Source: an uncultured Methylococcaceae bacterium
GTDB lineage: Bacteria; Pseudomonadota; Gammaproteobacteria; Methylococcales; Methylomonadaceae
Direction: 5' to 3'
Length of the DNA stretch: 36,128 nt
NCBI GenBank assembly: GCA_903863905.1
Contig: CAIPDT010000133.1
Location: 1 to 36,128, forward strand
Numbering within the stretch: position 1 is the first letter of the stretch; every line of letters begins with the position of its first letter. Positions 1 through 7,539 of this stretch are shown in pieces. The notes beneath the pieces are model-generated. The model searched no databases, had not been told where the DNA came from, and saw only the letters and a program-made list of their open reading frames with translations. Position numbers and translations under genes: made by a program.

Positions 1-165
1 AGATCAAAGCAGGGGGTTGCTAATGCACAATTGTTGCAAGCTGGATTATTACCGAATCCAAGGTTGGCTTACAATTATGCTGATCCTAGTGGTGGTTTGC
101 AACAAGGTAAAGTTCAAGGTTATTCAAGGGGCGATTGCTTTAGCATCAGCCAAAAGGTGCACTGA
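1..165 (+). pseudogene. Outer-membrane efflux factor (TolC/CzcC family) remnant
   Basis: The frame starting at base 1 reads a peptide with VANAQLLQAGLLPNPRL followed by a Gly-rich segment. This resembles the first periplasmic helix and first beta strand of TolC/CusC-type outer-membrane factors, where 'A..LLQAG.LPNP' is typical. It is cut by the window edge on the left and stops at TGA 163-165 after a frame change near 130. The homology passes directly into adaptor-protein sequence without the remaining 300 or so residues of an outer-membrane factor, so most of the gene is deleted. It would once have formed the outer channel of the efflux system whose other pieces follow. Family assignment rests on a short motif; the pseudogene call is stronger because the downstream frames are also broken. 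Confidence 0.6.
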
Positions 166-482
166 AGCCTCAGACTTTTAAAGCTGAAAAGTCTGGTGTG
201 ATAGTCGCTGTTCATGTCCAGCAAGAACAGCGTTTAGCCGCTGGAAGTCCTTTATTACAGTGGGCCGAAGAATCACAATGGCGTATTGATTTAGGGGTGG
301 AGGCAAGTCAAGTCGGCGTCTTAAGAAAACAGCAAGTCGTTGAGTTAATACCCGTTAGTCGAAAACTTGAACAACCTGTCAGTGCGGTGGTTGAATCAAT
401 CGCACAGCAAATTGATCCCTTGAGTCATTTAGTGAGTGTAATGGTTAAGCCCGCCACTAAAGCTGATTTTTTATTAGAGCAA
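131..482 (+). pseudogene. RND efflux periplasmic adaptor (membrane fusion protein) remnant
   Basis: Homology begins at 131 in frame 2 (AIALASAK) and continues from 156 in frame 3 (GALKPQTFKAEKSGVIVAVH). The two frames are offset, so there is a frameshift at about 155. The piece then reads through a barrel/lipoyl-type region (LLQWAEESQWRIDLGVEASQVG) to about FLLEQ at 482. It has the character of CusB/CzcB-type adaptors that bridge an RND pump and an outer-membrane channel. No upstream signal peptide and no complete C-terminal domain remain. It is fused in frame to pump sequence, which indicates an internal deletion. An open reading frame can be drawn from 198 to 593, but it is a chimera of two broken genes, not a real protein. 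Confidence 0.6.
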
Positions 483-952
483 CATTCTAAATTAACACTG
501 CGTCTGCATCGGTTTTATGCACGGTTAATGAAACAGGTATTGCCGCGTCCTTGGTTAGTGTTAGGTGCTTTTGTGTTGTTGGTTTATGGTTAACTCATAC
601 TGAGCTGAATCTTATGGCGATTATGGGGATGACTATGGTGATTGGTATTGTGACGGAGGTCGCAGTATTTTATTATTCTGAATATGAGAATTTACCCGCT
701 CTTGATAAACAGGGTCTTGAGGGATTTATTAATGCGGGCAATAATCGTATGCGACCGATTGCGATGACCACTATTGCAGCGATCTTTGCTTTATTACCGT
801 TAGCGTTTGGTATAGGGACTGGGGCAGAAATGTTGCAGCCACTGGCGATTGCGTTGATCTTTGGCTTGGTGATACAAATTCCCTTGGTGCTGGTATTGTT
901 GCCTTGTTTGTTGCAGCAGTTTGTTAAATTGGGTGCGGATCGTGATAGATGA
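483..952 (+). pseudogene. RND efflux pump (CusA/CzcA-like) remnant
   Basis: 483-593 (frame 3) encodes RLHRFYARLMKQVLPRPWLV, resembling the segment before a transmembrane helix in the middle of heavy-metal RND pumps. The frame then closes at 593. From about 585 the homology resumes in frame 2 with LTHTELNLMAIMGMTMVIG and continues through the last membrane helices (RMRPIAMTTIAAIFALLPL, GAEMLQPLAIALIFG) to a stop at 952. A full pump is over 1000 residues; here about 150 remain, with the large periplasmic domains missing and one frameshift. Only the strongly hydrophobic end is continuous. This is a decayed gene, the third member of an outer-membrane factor-adaptor-pump operon. Confidence 0.7.
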
Positions 953-995
953 TATGTGGTTATTGTCTGCATTTTTCGGTATAAAAAATAAAAGT

Positions 996-1018
996 GCGAC
1001 AATTTGTCGCGGTTTTTG
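996..1018 (+). terminator. Rho-independent terminator after the RND remnant
   Basis: GCGACA (996-1001), a 3-nt loop and TGTCGC (1005-1010) form a 6-bp stem, followed by GG and a run of five T. It is correctly placed 44 bp after the pump remnant stop codon and directly before the next promoter. Confidence 0.5.
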
Positions 1019-1047
1019 TAGACAAGCGTTTTTTATTACTATATAAT
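1019..1047 (+). promoter_or_regulatory. Strong sigma70-type promoter of orphan transcript
   Basis: TAGACA at 1019-1024 (5 of 6 match to TTGACA), an exact 17-bp spacer, and a perfect TATAAT at 1042-1047. It begins one base after the preceding terminator and points at no protein gene. The predicted start of transcription is near 1054. Confidence 0.7.
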
Positions 1048-1053
1048 TTCCTC

Positions 1054-1250
1054 ACCGTTTAAGGAGTGCTAAGTTAAGTGCTTTTCTTAGTGAAACTTGA
1101 GCGGGGCTATGAGGGGGAAGGCGATCAGGATACTGAAATAATAATAACAATAATCGCCATAAAATTAAAGCTGCATTACCAACAATGTAGTCGTCAATAC
1201 AATAATAATAATAAGAACAGAAGACGAAGCCCACTTAGGTGGGCTTTTTT
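1054..1250 (+). ncRNA. Candidate structured small RNA, about 200 nt
   Basis: The segment between the promoter at 1019-1047 and the terminator at 1227-1250 holds no convincing coding frame. Visible pairings are CTAAG (1069-1073) with CTTAG (1086-1090), GGCGAT (1120-1125) with ATCGCC (1153-1158), and CTGCATT (1171-1177) with AATGTAG (1184-1190, one G-U pair, loop ACCAAC). Two A-rich unpaired linkers made of AAT/AAC triplets lie at about 1137-1152 and 1199-1214. They resemble the A-R-N repeats that bind the distal face of Hfq. I do not recognise a known RNA family. The 62-residue open frame across it (1078-1266) runs through the terminator hairpin, has low-complexity content and is rejected as a gene. 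Promoter, stems and terminator are seen; a trans-acting regulatory role is inference. Confidence 0.5.
1227..1250 (+). terminator. Rho-independent terminator of the candidate small RNA
   Basis: AAGCCCAC (1227-1234), loop TTAG, GTGGGCTT (1239-1246) continuing into a T run to 1250. This is a perfect 8-bp stem with a U tract. It lies 23 bp beyond the 3' end of the opposing Sel1/Mrr gene but lacks a T run on the minus strand, so it serves the plus strand. Confidence 0.8.
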
Positions 1251-1272
1251 ATGTCTGCTCGTTTAGTTTGCA

Positions 1273-2520
1273 TTAAGCGGCTGATTGTAATAGCCGATCT
1301 TTAAAAGTTTTTAATTCTGAATAGTGCAGTAAATATACGCCGGTTGAACTAGCGAGTTGTTTGGCCGAATGAGTATATTTAGCATTGGATACGACGGCGG
1401 CAATATCCGCGCGAATGTACTGTTTACCGGCGATAATTTGCTGAACGGCTTGATTCCCAATAGCACTAGAATATTTCTTACACTGAAAGGCCACATTGAT
1501 GTTTGCGTACTGAGCAATAATATCAATGCCTTGGTCGCCTGATGCTTGGGTGACGTGTGCTTTCCAGCCATTTGCGCTTAAAATATCGGCACAGTAATGT
1601 TCAAAAGCAAGGGGCGATAAGAGATCTACGTTAACCTCTTTATAATCAGTACCCGCCTCTATAGATTGATAATGTCGGACAGCTTGAGTGATTTTTTCTT
1701 TGATACCAATACGAGTAGGTGATCTTTTATAGAGTTCAAACGCGTTCTTTTGGGCTTTAGACAGTTTTTTTTGTTTTAGAAACACCTTTTCATTCGTATT
1801 TTTGAAATAAGTTTCTCTATCTAACAGTTGTTTGATGTCAGTTTGCTTCGCTAAGACATGGGTTAAGAAATACTCCATGGCAACCTCCCATTGATCATAA
1901 AAAATATTGCCATAGTCATCTTGTTTGATGGTTTGTTTGTATTTTAACGCTAGGGTTTTAAGATGTTTGTTAATCAGTAGATCGATATGTTGATCAGTGC
2001 GTGCAATGTATTGAGTTATTTTTTTATAATTACGTTTGTTAAGCAGGCGTTTGATTAGCCACATCAATAACATTAAATACGCAAAGAGACTGAGAGCACT
2101 ATCCGCGGAAAATGTTTTGGGAAGATGAATTTCTGGATAAGATTGTGCGGTGACTTCTGACATAAGAGAGGCTAACGGTGTTTGAATAACCGTTGGTTGA
2201 TCATTATCAATAGCCTGATTGGGTTCTTGGTTACTATTGGGATTAGAACTTTGTTCAAGCTTAGACTGGCTCGGTAGCTCTATTTTAGCTTGAGGGGCGA
2301 CAGGCGAGGGAGGCGATAATTTCTCTAATATTTTGAGTGCGTTAGAGTTGCCGGCATCCGCTGCCTTTTTAAACCATTGAGTTGCTAATAGACTGTTTTT
2401 GGGTAGGCCACCGATCCCTTCAAGGTATCTATAACCAATAGAGTACATTGCATCACTGTTACCTTTTGCGGATAACATAAAAAGTTTTTCTTTGGTGTAG
2501 TGTATTATGTAAGCCGTCAT
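1273..2520 (-). CDS. Sel1-repeat, membrane-anchored Mrr-type restriction endonuclease-like protein
   Basis: A 415-residue protein with three parts. Residues about 20-62 form a Sel1-like repeat (AMYSIGYRYLEGIGGLPKN then ATQWFKKAADAGN). Residues about 142-160 are a hydrophobic helix (LSLFAYLMLLMWLIKRLL) after a Pro/Gln/Asn-rich linker. Residues about 298-400 are a PD-(D/E)XK nuclease domain of the Mrr_cat type: PLAFEHYCADIL, then GDQGIDI (D329, D333), then FQCKKY (Q346, K348), and a conserved VVSNAKYTHSAKQLA helix. The QxK catalytic motif is intact. The family cleaves DNA, often modified DNA, but membrane-tethered members have no settled role. The start at 2520 has AGGAA five bases upstream; Met15 is an alternative. 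Its promoter region contains a 20-bp palindrome. It may be a defence nuclease; no methyltransferase is nearby. Confidence 0.75.
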   Translation of the reverse strand: MTAYIIHYTKEKLFMLSAKGNSDAMYSIGYRYLEGIGGLPKNSLLATQWFKKAADAGNSNALKILEKLSPPSPVAPQAKIELPSQSKLEQSSNPNSNQEPNQAIDNDQPTVIQTPLASLMSEVTAQSYPEIHLPKTFSADSALSLFAYLMLLMWLIKRLLNKRNYKKITQYIARTDQHIDLLINKHLKTLALKYKQTIKQDDYGNIFYDQWEVAMEYFLTHVLAKQTDIKQLLDRETYFKNTNEKVFLKQKKLSKAQKNAFELYKRSPTRIGIKEKITQAVRHYQSIEAGTDYKEVNVDLLSPLAFEHYCADILSANGWKAHVTQASGDQGIDIIAQYANINVAFQCKKYSSAIGNQAVQQIIAGKQYIRADIAAVVSNAKYTHSAKQLASSTGVYLLHYSELKTFKDRLLQSAA

Positions 2521-2542
2521 TATTCCTACGTTGCTCGATGTC

Positions 2543-2562
2543 TTATCAGATAATTCTGATAA
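2543..2562. repeat. 20-bp palindrome upstream of the Mrr-like gene
   Basis: TTATCAGA (2543-2550), TAAT, TCTGATAA (2555-2562): perfect 8-bp arms, 23 bp upstream of the minus-strand start codon. Size and position fit a dimeric repressor site; the binding protein is unknown. Confidence 0.45.
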
Positions 2563-2717
2563 TATAAACGTTCTTGATTTTCTAATTTTTTATAATGAAA
2601 ACAAAAGCTTTACATTCTAATCTAATGGCGATGTATTATTCAACTGTCTATGTGAAATTTTAGCACCACGATACATACGTTAATAGAAAAGATAAAATTA
2701 TCAGAGAGTACTCATAC

Positions 2718-4130
2718 ATGATTAACAGACGCGATTTTTTACTTAAAATGAGTCTTGCTACGACAGGGGTTGCTTTAGGTTTTAGTGGGTTACAGCAACG
2801 CGCTTACGCATTGTCTATGGATGAAACCTTTGCGACAATGCGTGCAGAGGGTTTTGGAGGGTTAATACCTACGCCTACTGAAAATACCGGAGAAGTTTTC
2901 TTGGCCTTGCCTAAAGGCTTTAAATATAAAGTACTGGGCAAAGCGGGCACCTTAATGTCCGATGGTAATAAAACGCCTCCCTTACATGATGGCATGGCTT
3001 GTTTTAAGGTTGGAAATGAGCTTCGGTTAATTCGTAATCACGAAGTGTCTAATGGCGAAATACCTCATGCCAATGCTGCCATTGGTATTCATCCGTATGA
3101 TGACACGACGTCTGGTGGCGTGACCACCTTAGTTATTAATCCTAAAACCCTTGAAGTGATTCGTGATTTTGTGAGTTTAAGTGGCACTCTAATTAACTGT
3201 GCTGGTGGACGAACGCCTTGGGGGAGTTGGATCTCCTGTGAAGAAACGACGTTGGGTCAAGGTTTGCGACCCTCATCTTTAAGTAAACAAAAGGGCGGTT
3301 ACCCAAAATCTCATGGCTATTGTTTTGAAGTAGATGCCTCTGCCAATAGCACTGTAACACCGGTTCCTTTAAAAGCGATGGGGCGCTTTAGACACGAAGC
3401 TGTCGCTGTGGATAAGCATTCAGGCGTGCTTTATTTAACAGAAGATCACGTTACTGCTGGGTTTTATCGGTTTTTATCCAAGCGTCCTAAGCATTTAAAA
3501 GAGGGTGGTACTTTGCAAATGTTAGCTGTAAAAGGCAAGGGGCCTTTTGATACTCGCCAAGGCTTAAAGGTGGGGCAACAGTTTGCTACCACTTGGGTGA
3601 CCATTGATGACCCTGATCCTATTGCTGCCGATTTAGATGAGAGTGCGGTTTATAAGCAAGGTTTAGCTAAAGGCGGGGCCACTTTTTCTCGTTTAGAAGG
3701 GGCTTATGCGGATAAACAAGGTCAAATTTATTTTGTATCGACCAGTGGGGGCGATAATAAAGGCGGGCAAATATGGCGCTATGAACGTCAAGGTAAGCTG
3801 AATGGGTTATTAACTTTAGTGTTTGAATCGCCCAGTCGGGACGTCTTAGATATGCCGGATAATATTTGTATCAAACCTAAAACTGACTTATTGTTTATCT
3901 GTGAAGACAGTGATTATGCCAGTGGCGGTGGTACGGCAGATAATTATATTCGTGTGCTTGCGCCCAATGGCAAGATGGCTGATTTTGCTAAAAATGTCAC
4001 CGCCGGCTTTGAGTCAACCGAGTTTGCTGGCTCAACTTTTTCTGAAGACGGTCGGATATTATTTGTTAATCTGCAAGGCGTGGGCGCCACTTTTGCCATT
4101 TGGGGAGATTGGTCTGCTTTTAAAAGTTAA
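2718..4130 (+). CDS. PhoX-family (DUF839) Tat-exported phosphatase-like protein
   Basis: A 470-residue protein. The N-terminus NRRDFLLKM is a twin-arginine motif followed by a hydrophobic stretch ending near AYA (residues 29-31), so export by Tat to the periplasm is expected. The body has PhoX landmarks: RNHEVSNG (106-112), NCAGGRTPWGSWISCEET (160-177, with the Cys161 and Glu175/176 region that binds the Fe/Ca cluster in Pseudomonas PhoX), GRFRHEAV (E227) and YLTEDH (E242, D243), plus repeated beta-propeller-like strands and a typical end (FVNLQGVGATFAIWGDW). The family hydrolyses phosphomonoesters to release phosphate; some DUF839 members have unknown substrates. The length is shorter than classical PhoX (about 600), so the exact activity is uncertain. 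No clear Pho box is visible upstream. It converges with folP, sharing 4 bp. Confidence 0.8.
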   Translation: MINRRDFLLKMSLATTGVALGFSGLQQRAYALSMDETFATMRAEGFGGLIPTPTENTGEVFLALPKGFKYKVLGKAGTLMSDGNKTPPLHDGMACFKVGNELRLIRNHEVSNGEIPHANAAIGIHPYDDTTSGGVTTLVINPKTLEVIRDFVSLSGTLINCAGGRTPWGSWISCEETTLGQGLRPSSLSKQKGGYPKSHGYCFEVDASANSTVTPVPLKAMGRFRHEAVAVDKHSGVLYLTEDHVTAGFYRFLSKRPKHLKEGGTLQMLAVKGKGPFDTRQGLKVGQQFATTWVTIDDPDPIAADLDESAVYKQGLAKGGATFSRLEGAYADKQGQIYFVSTSGGDNKGGQIWRYERQGKLNGLLTLVFESPSRDVLDMPDNICIKPKTDLLFICEDSDYASGGGTADNYIRVLAPNGKMADFAKNVTAGFESTEFAGSTFSEDGRILFVNLQGVGATFAIWGDWSAFKS

Positions 4131-4963
4131 GCGCTCTCAAAAGTTGTGCTGTTTTTTATCGCCCAAGCCACATCCGCCGCTTGACGGTTTTCTTTAACAT
4201 CATGAACTCTAAAAATCTGCACCCCCGCCATAACCCCTAAGGCGGTGGTGACGGCGGTGGCAGTGACCAGATCGTTAGGGTCAGTGATATTGCAGAGACT
4301 GCCCATAAAGCGTTTGCGACTGGTGCCCAATAATACTGGAAAACCCAAGGCGACCAATTGATCTAAATGCGCTAATAATTCTAGGTTGTCTTGGCGACGT
4401 TTTCCAAAGCCAATGCCCGGATCAATTAAGAGATTCGTTTTGGGAATACCTGCGTTTAAAGCCAGAGCAATTTTCGCTTGTAATGCCTGAATCACCTCAG
4501 GGACTACGTCTTCATAATAAGGGTTATCTTGCATGGTTTTAGGTGTGCCTTGACGATGCATTAAGATAATTGGAGCATGATTTTCAGCAGCCACGGTTAA
4601 AATAGCGGGGTCTTGTTCGCCACCCGAAACATCATTAATGATATCAGCACCGGCTTGAAGCGCTGCTTGGGCTACGTGACTTGACGTGGTATCAATACTG
4701 ATTAACGTGGTGCATTTTAACTGTTGTCTAAGGGCGGTAATCACAGGAATCACTCGCTCGATTTGATCTTCTGGACTGACGGGATCAGAGCCGGGACGGG
4801 TGGACTCACCGCCAATGTCAATAATATCTACACCCTCAGTGATCATGTGTTTAGCGTGCTGTAAAGCCGTGGTGACACTTGAGAATTTGCCACCATCTGA
4901 GAAGCTATCAGGGGTCACATTTAAAATACCCATGATGAGTGGTTTCGTGTATTGACTGAACAT
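4127..4963 (-). CDS. folP: Dihydropteroate synthase
   Basis: 278 residues, normal for FolP. It condenses 6-hydroxymethyl-dihydropterin diphosphate with p-aminobenzoate to form dihydropteroate in the cytoplasmic folate pathway. All signature loops are present: MGILNVTPDSFSDGG (11-25), DIGGESTRPG (49-58), ISIDT (88-92), NDVSGG (110-115), LMHRQG (134-139), DPGIGFGKR (181-189), GTSRKRF (213-219) and RVHDV (252-256). The start at 4963 has CAGGAG six bases upstream. It is transcribed away from the C1-cofactor operon, which carries its own dihydropteroate-synthase-like gene, with only 71 bp between start codons. The 3' end overlaps the PhoX gene by 4 bp, convergently. It is bacterial-type FolP and clearly distinct from the archaeal-type relative at 5588. 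Confidence 0.95.
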   Translation of the reverse strand: MFSQYTKPLIMGILNVTPDSFSDGGKFSSVTTALQHAKHMITEGVDIIDIGGESTRPGSDPVSPEDQIERVIPVITALRQQLKCTTLISIDTTSSHVAQAALQAGADIINDVSGGEQDPAILTVAAENHAPIILMHRQGTPKTMQDNPYYEDVVPEVIQALQAKIALALNAGIPKTNLLIDPGIGFGKRRQDNLELLAHLDQLVALGFPVLLGTSRKRFMGSLCNITDPNDLVTATAVTTALGVMAGVQIFRVHDVKENRQAADVAWAIKNSTTFESA

Positions 4964-4975
4964 TAAACGCTCCTG

Positions 4976-5027
4976 TGCGCTGAAAGGGGTAGATTCGGGT
5001 ATAATAGCCGCTATTTTAAATTGTAAA
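4976..5027. promoter_or_regulatory. Overlapping divergent promoter region, folP / C1-cofactor operon
   Basis: On the plus strand TATAAT at 5000-5005 precedes the flavoprotein gene by 29 bp, with only a weak -35. On the minus strand TATTAT (bases 5006-5001) and TTTACA (5027-5022) lie 15 bp apart, upstream of folP. The two -10 elements occupy the same bases, so RNA polymerase could bind for only one direction at a time. The -10 sequences are seen; their use is inferred. Confidence 0.4.
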
Positions 5028-5034
5028 CACTGTT

Positions 5035-5595
5035 ATGAATAAACCGCGACTTGCTTGGGCCATTACGGGTTCGGGTCATTATATAGAAGAATGTCTACAT
5101 TTTTTACTCACTCTGGATAATGTTGATCTCTATTTAAGCGCGGCCGCGGAAGAAGTGATAAAAATGTATGGCTTTAGTTTAAATGATCTTAAGGACAAAA
5201 TGCCGGTTTATCGTGATAAAGCCGCTTCTGCTCCACCGGTGGGTTTATTCTACACCGGTTATTATCATACCTTTGTGATGGCACCGGTTACGTCAAATAC
5301 GGTGGCTAAATGTGTGTTGGGGATTTCTGATTCTTTAGTGACTAATTTATATTCCCAAGCGGGTAAATGTCGAGTGCCTAGTATTGTTTACCCTTGTGAC
5401 ATTGAGCCAGAAATGGAAACAACCGCGCCTAAAGGAAAAAAAGTAATGGTGTATCCACGTAAAATTGACTTAGAAGCGACTGAAAAATTAGGCACCTTTG
5501 AATATACACAACTTGTTAAAAGTGTGGATGCTTTAAAGCTGACGGTTTTAGAGCGCTTAACTAACCTCGCTAAGTTGAGCGTGATTGATGAGTGA
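5035..5595 (+). CDS. DmrB/AfpA-like flavoprotein of C1-cofactor synthesis
   Basis: 186 residues of the PPC-decarboxylase-fold flavoprotein family. AWAITGSGHYIEE (8-20) is the FMN-binding start, followed by YHTFVMAPVTSNTVAKCVLG (77-96) and the ISDSLVTNLYSQA segment, which also line the flavin pocket. Relatives include archaeoflavoprotein AfpA and the Methanosarcina dihydromethanopterin reductase DmrB, which carries out the last reduction to tetrahydromethanopterin. In this operon that reaction is the best guess; the usual bacterial DmrA (dihydrofolate-reductase-like) is not in the window. It is the first gene of a four-gene overlapping set; its 3' end overlaps the next start by 8 bp. No strong Shine-Dalgarno is seen. 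The family call is firm, the specific reaction inferred. Confidence 0.75.
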   Translation: MNKPRLAWAITGSGHYIEECLHFLLTLDNVDLYLSAAAEEVIKMYGFSLNDLKDKMPVYRDKAASAPPVGLFYTGYYHTFVMAPVTSNTVAKCVLGISDSLVTNLYSQAGKCRVPSIVYPCDIEPEMETTAPKGKKVMVYPRKIDLEATEKLGTFEYTQLVKSVDALKLTVLERLTNLAKLSVIDE

Positions 5596-6976
5596 GCATC
5601 TTCTGTTTTTGACGGGTAAGTTAGCAGAAAAACAGCTAAATAGTATCCTCAATAAAATGCAACCGAGTTTTACTTATACAGTCCATCAATTAGGGCTTAA
5701 GGTTGCGGCGTTAATGACCGCCGATATGATTGGTAGACGTTTAACGGAAACTTTTGGTGCCGATCGTATTATTGTGCCGGGGCGGTGTCGCGGGGATTTA
5801 GACGCCTTGTCTGTGCAATTAGGCGTGCCTGTTGTTAGAGGGCCTGAAGAACTTAAAGACTTACCACAGTATTTTGGTAAGGCCGCTCAAAAACCGGATT
5901 TAAGTCATTATCAGGTTAAAATCTTTGCCGAAATAGTGGATGCACCGAATGTCAGTGTAGCAGAAGTCCTTAATCGTGCGTATTACTATAAAAAGCAAGG
6001 CGCTGATGTCATCGATATTGGCTGTTTACCCAGTACGCCCTTTCCGCAAATGGAAGCGATGATTCAGGCGTTAAAACAAGAAGGCTTTACAGTCAGTATT
6101 GATTCTTTAGACGCTCAGGATTTGTTAAGAGGCGGTAAAGCGGGTGCGGATTATATGCTTAGCTTGCATGAAGGAACGCTATGGATTGCCGATGAAGTGG
6201 CGGCTACGCCTATTTTAATTCCAGAGCGGCATGAAGATTTAGCGTCTTTAGATCGGGCGATTCAAATAATGCAGGCGAAGCAACGGCCTTTTATTGTCGA
6301 CCCTATTTTAGATCCGGTGCATTTTGGTTTTACGCAATCTATCGTGCGTTATCACGATGTTAGAAAGAAGCATCCTGATGTTGAAATGATGATGGGTGTG
6401 GGTAACATCACCGAACTGACGCACGCCGATACAGCGGGTATGAATGCCTTGTTACTGGGTATTTGTTCAGAGCTTTCTATTAATAGTATCTTGGCTACTC
6501 AAGTGAGTCGGCATGCGTGTCGGGCGATTAAGGAAGCCGATTTAGCCAGGCGTATTTTATTTGCTGCTAAACAACAGGATACCTTGCCTAAGCATATTGA
6601 TCCCGGCTTAATGGCTTTACATGAAACCGCACCTTTTCCGTATACCTTGACTGAGATTGAAGAATTAGCCGAGCAAATTTCAGACCCTAGTTATCGAATT
6701 CAAACCAGTGACGAAGGCTTACATATTTTTAATCGTGATGGTTTACATACCGCCACCGATCCCTTTGCTTTGTTTCCTAAATTGCAGGTTGAAAAGGATG
6801 GCGGACATGCTTTTTATTTAGGGGTTGAATTGGCCCGTGCCGAAATTGCTTGGCAATTAGGTAAGCGCTTCACTCAAGATCAAGCTTTACTATGGGGTTG
6901 TGCAACGGATCATGCTGAACAAACTGTCGATTTACATAGCTTTAAACCTGCTGGAACTACTTTACAGAAACCATAA
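5588..6976 (+). CDS. Archaeal-type dihydropteroate-synthase-like protein (DUF6513 + pterin-binding)
   Basis: 462 residues from the ATG at 5588, which overlaps the previous stop; a TTG one codon earlier is possible but less likely. The N-terminal 110 residues are an alpha/beta domain (LLFLTGKLAEKQL, DRIIVPGRCRGDL) of the DUF6513 type. Residues about 110-330 form a TIM-barrel pterin-binding domain with GADVIDIGC (138-146), FTVSIDSL (167-174) and FIVDPILDP (235-243), followed by GVGNITELTHAD. The C-terminal 130 residues are alpha/beta. This is the family found in methanogens and in methylotrophs that use tetrahydromethanopterin. It is proposed to join the pterin diphosphate to ribofuranosylaminobenzene phosphate, the methanopterin counterpart of FolP. 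The biochemical role in bacteria is not firmly shown. The stop overlaps the next start as TAATG. Confidence 0.8.
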   Translation: MSEHLLFLTGKLAEKQLNSILNKMQPSFTYTVHQLGLKVAALMTADMIGRRLTETFGADRIIVPGRCRGDLDALSVQLGVPVVRGPEELKDLPQYFGKAAQKPDLSHYQVKIFAEIVDAPNVSVAEVLNRAYYYKKQGADVIDIGCLPSTPFPQMEAMIQALKQEGFTVSIDSLDAQDLLRGGKAGADYMLSLHEGTLWIADEVAATPILIPERHEDLASLDRAIQIMQAKQRPFIVDPILDPVHFGFTQSIVRYHDVRKKHPDVEMMMGVGNITELTHADTAGMNALLLGICSELSINSILATQVSRHACRAIKEADLARRILFAAKQQDTLPKHIDPGLMALHETAPFPYTLTEIEELAEQISDPSYRIQTSDEGLHIFNRDGLHTATDPFALFPKLQVEKDGGHAFYLGVELARAEIAWQLGKRFTQDQALLWGCATDHAEQTVDLHSFKPAGTTLQKP

Positions 6977-7539
6977 TGATTCAAGAAATTTTAGTGACCA
7001 CTCAAAATGCGTTGGGCGTAGCCCATATCGCTCCGATGGGTGTACATGTTAAAGGGGATGATATTATTATTTTACCTTTTAGACCCTCTATTACGCTTAA
7101 TAATATCCTTGATGCCAAAGTAGCGGTACTGAATTATTGTGATGATGTGCGTATTTTTGCAGGCTGTTTAACAGGGCGCAAAAATTGGCCTTTAGTACAG
7201 GCTGATGTTATTAAAGGTCAACGCTTATCCAGCACTTTAGCGCATACAGAGCTTGAGTTGGTGCGTGTGGAAGAAGATGAAACCCGTCCTAAGTTATATT
7301 GTAAAGCTGTTTATAGTGTGAATCACGCGCCTTTTAAAGGCTTTAATCGTGCTCAATATTCCGTATTAGAAGCGGCTATTCTAATTAGTCGGTTGAAATG
7401 GTTGTCTTTGGAAAAGATAGAGGCTGAAATAGCGTATTTGAAAATTGGTTTAGAAAAGACCGCCGGCGAGAAAGAATTAGAAGCCTGGTCTTGGTTAATG
7501 GCCGAAGTTGAGGCCTTTAAAGCGGAGCAACTGGCATGA
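6976..7539 (+). CDS. DUF447 family protein, C1-cofactor cluster
   Basis: 187 residues. The N-terminal half resembles a flavin-reductase-like split barrel (AHIAPMGVHVKGDDIIILPFRPSITLNNI as successive strands; AVLNYCDDVRIFAGCLTG), typical of DUF447. The C-terminal half is helical (FNRAQYSVLEAAILISRLKWL). The family is restricted mainly to methanogens and to bacteria with methanopterin/methanofuran-linked formaldehyde oxidation. Genetic work in methylotrophs links such orphan genes to cofactor synthesis, but no reaction is established. Translation is coupled on both sides: a 1-bp overlap with the DHPS-like gene and a 4-bp ATGA overlap with mfnB. A flavin-dependent step is possible from the fold; this is inference. 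Confidence 0.7.
   Translation: MIQEILVTTQNALGVAHIAPMGVHVKGDDIIILPFRPSITLNNILDAKVAVLNYCDDVRIFAGCLTGRKNWPLVQADVIKGQRLSSTLAHTELELVRVEEDETRPKLYCKAVYSVNHAPFKGFNRAQYSVLEAAILISRLKWLSLEKIEAEIAYLKIGLEKTAGEKELEAWSWLMAEVEAFKAEQLA

Noticed and set aside
1078-1266. 62-residue open frame across the candidate small RNA
   Set aside because: It runs through the terminator hairpin, encodes low-complexity residues from AAT repeats, and has no convincing homology or ribosome-binding site.
2640-2665. Possible Pho box before the PhoX gene
   Set aside because: Only one half-site-like CTGTCTA (2644-2650) is present; the second half at the required spacing is absent.
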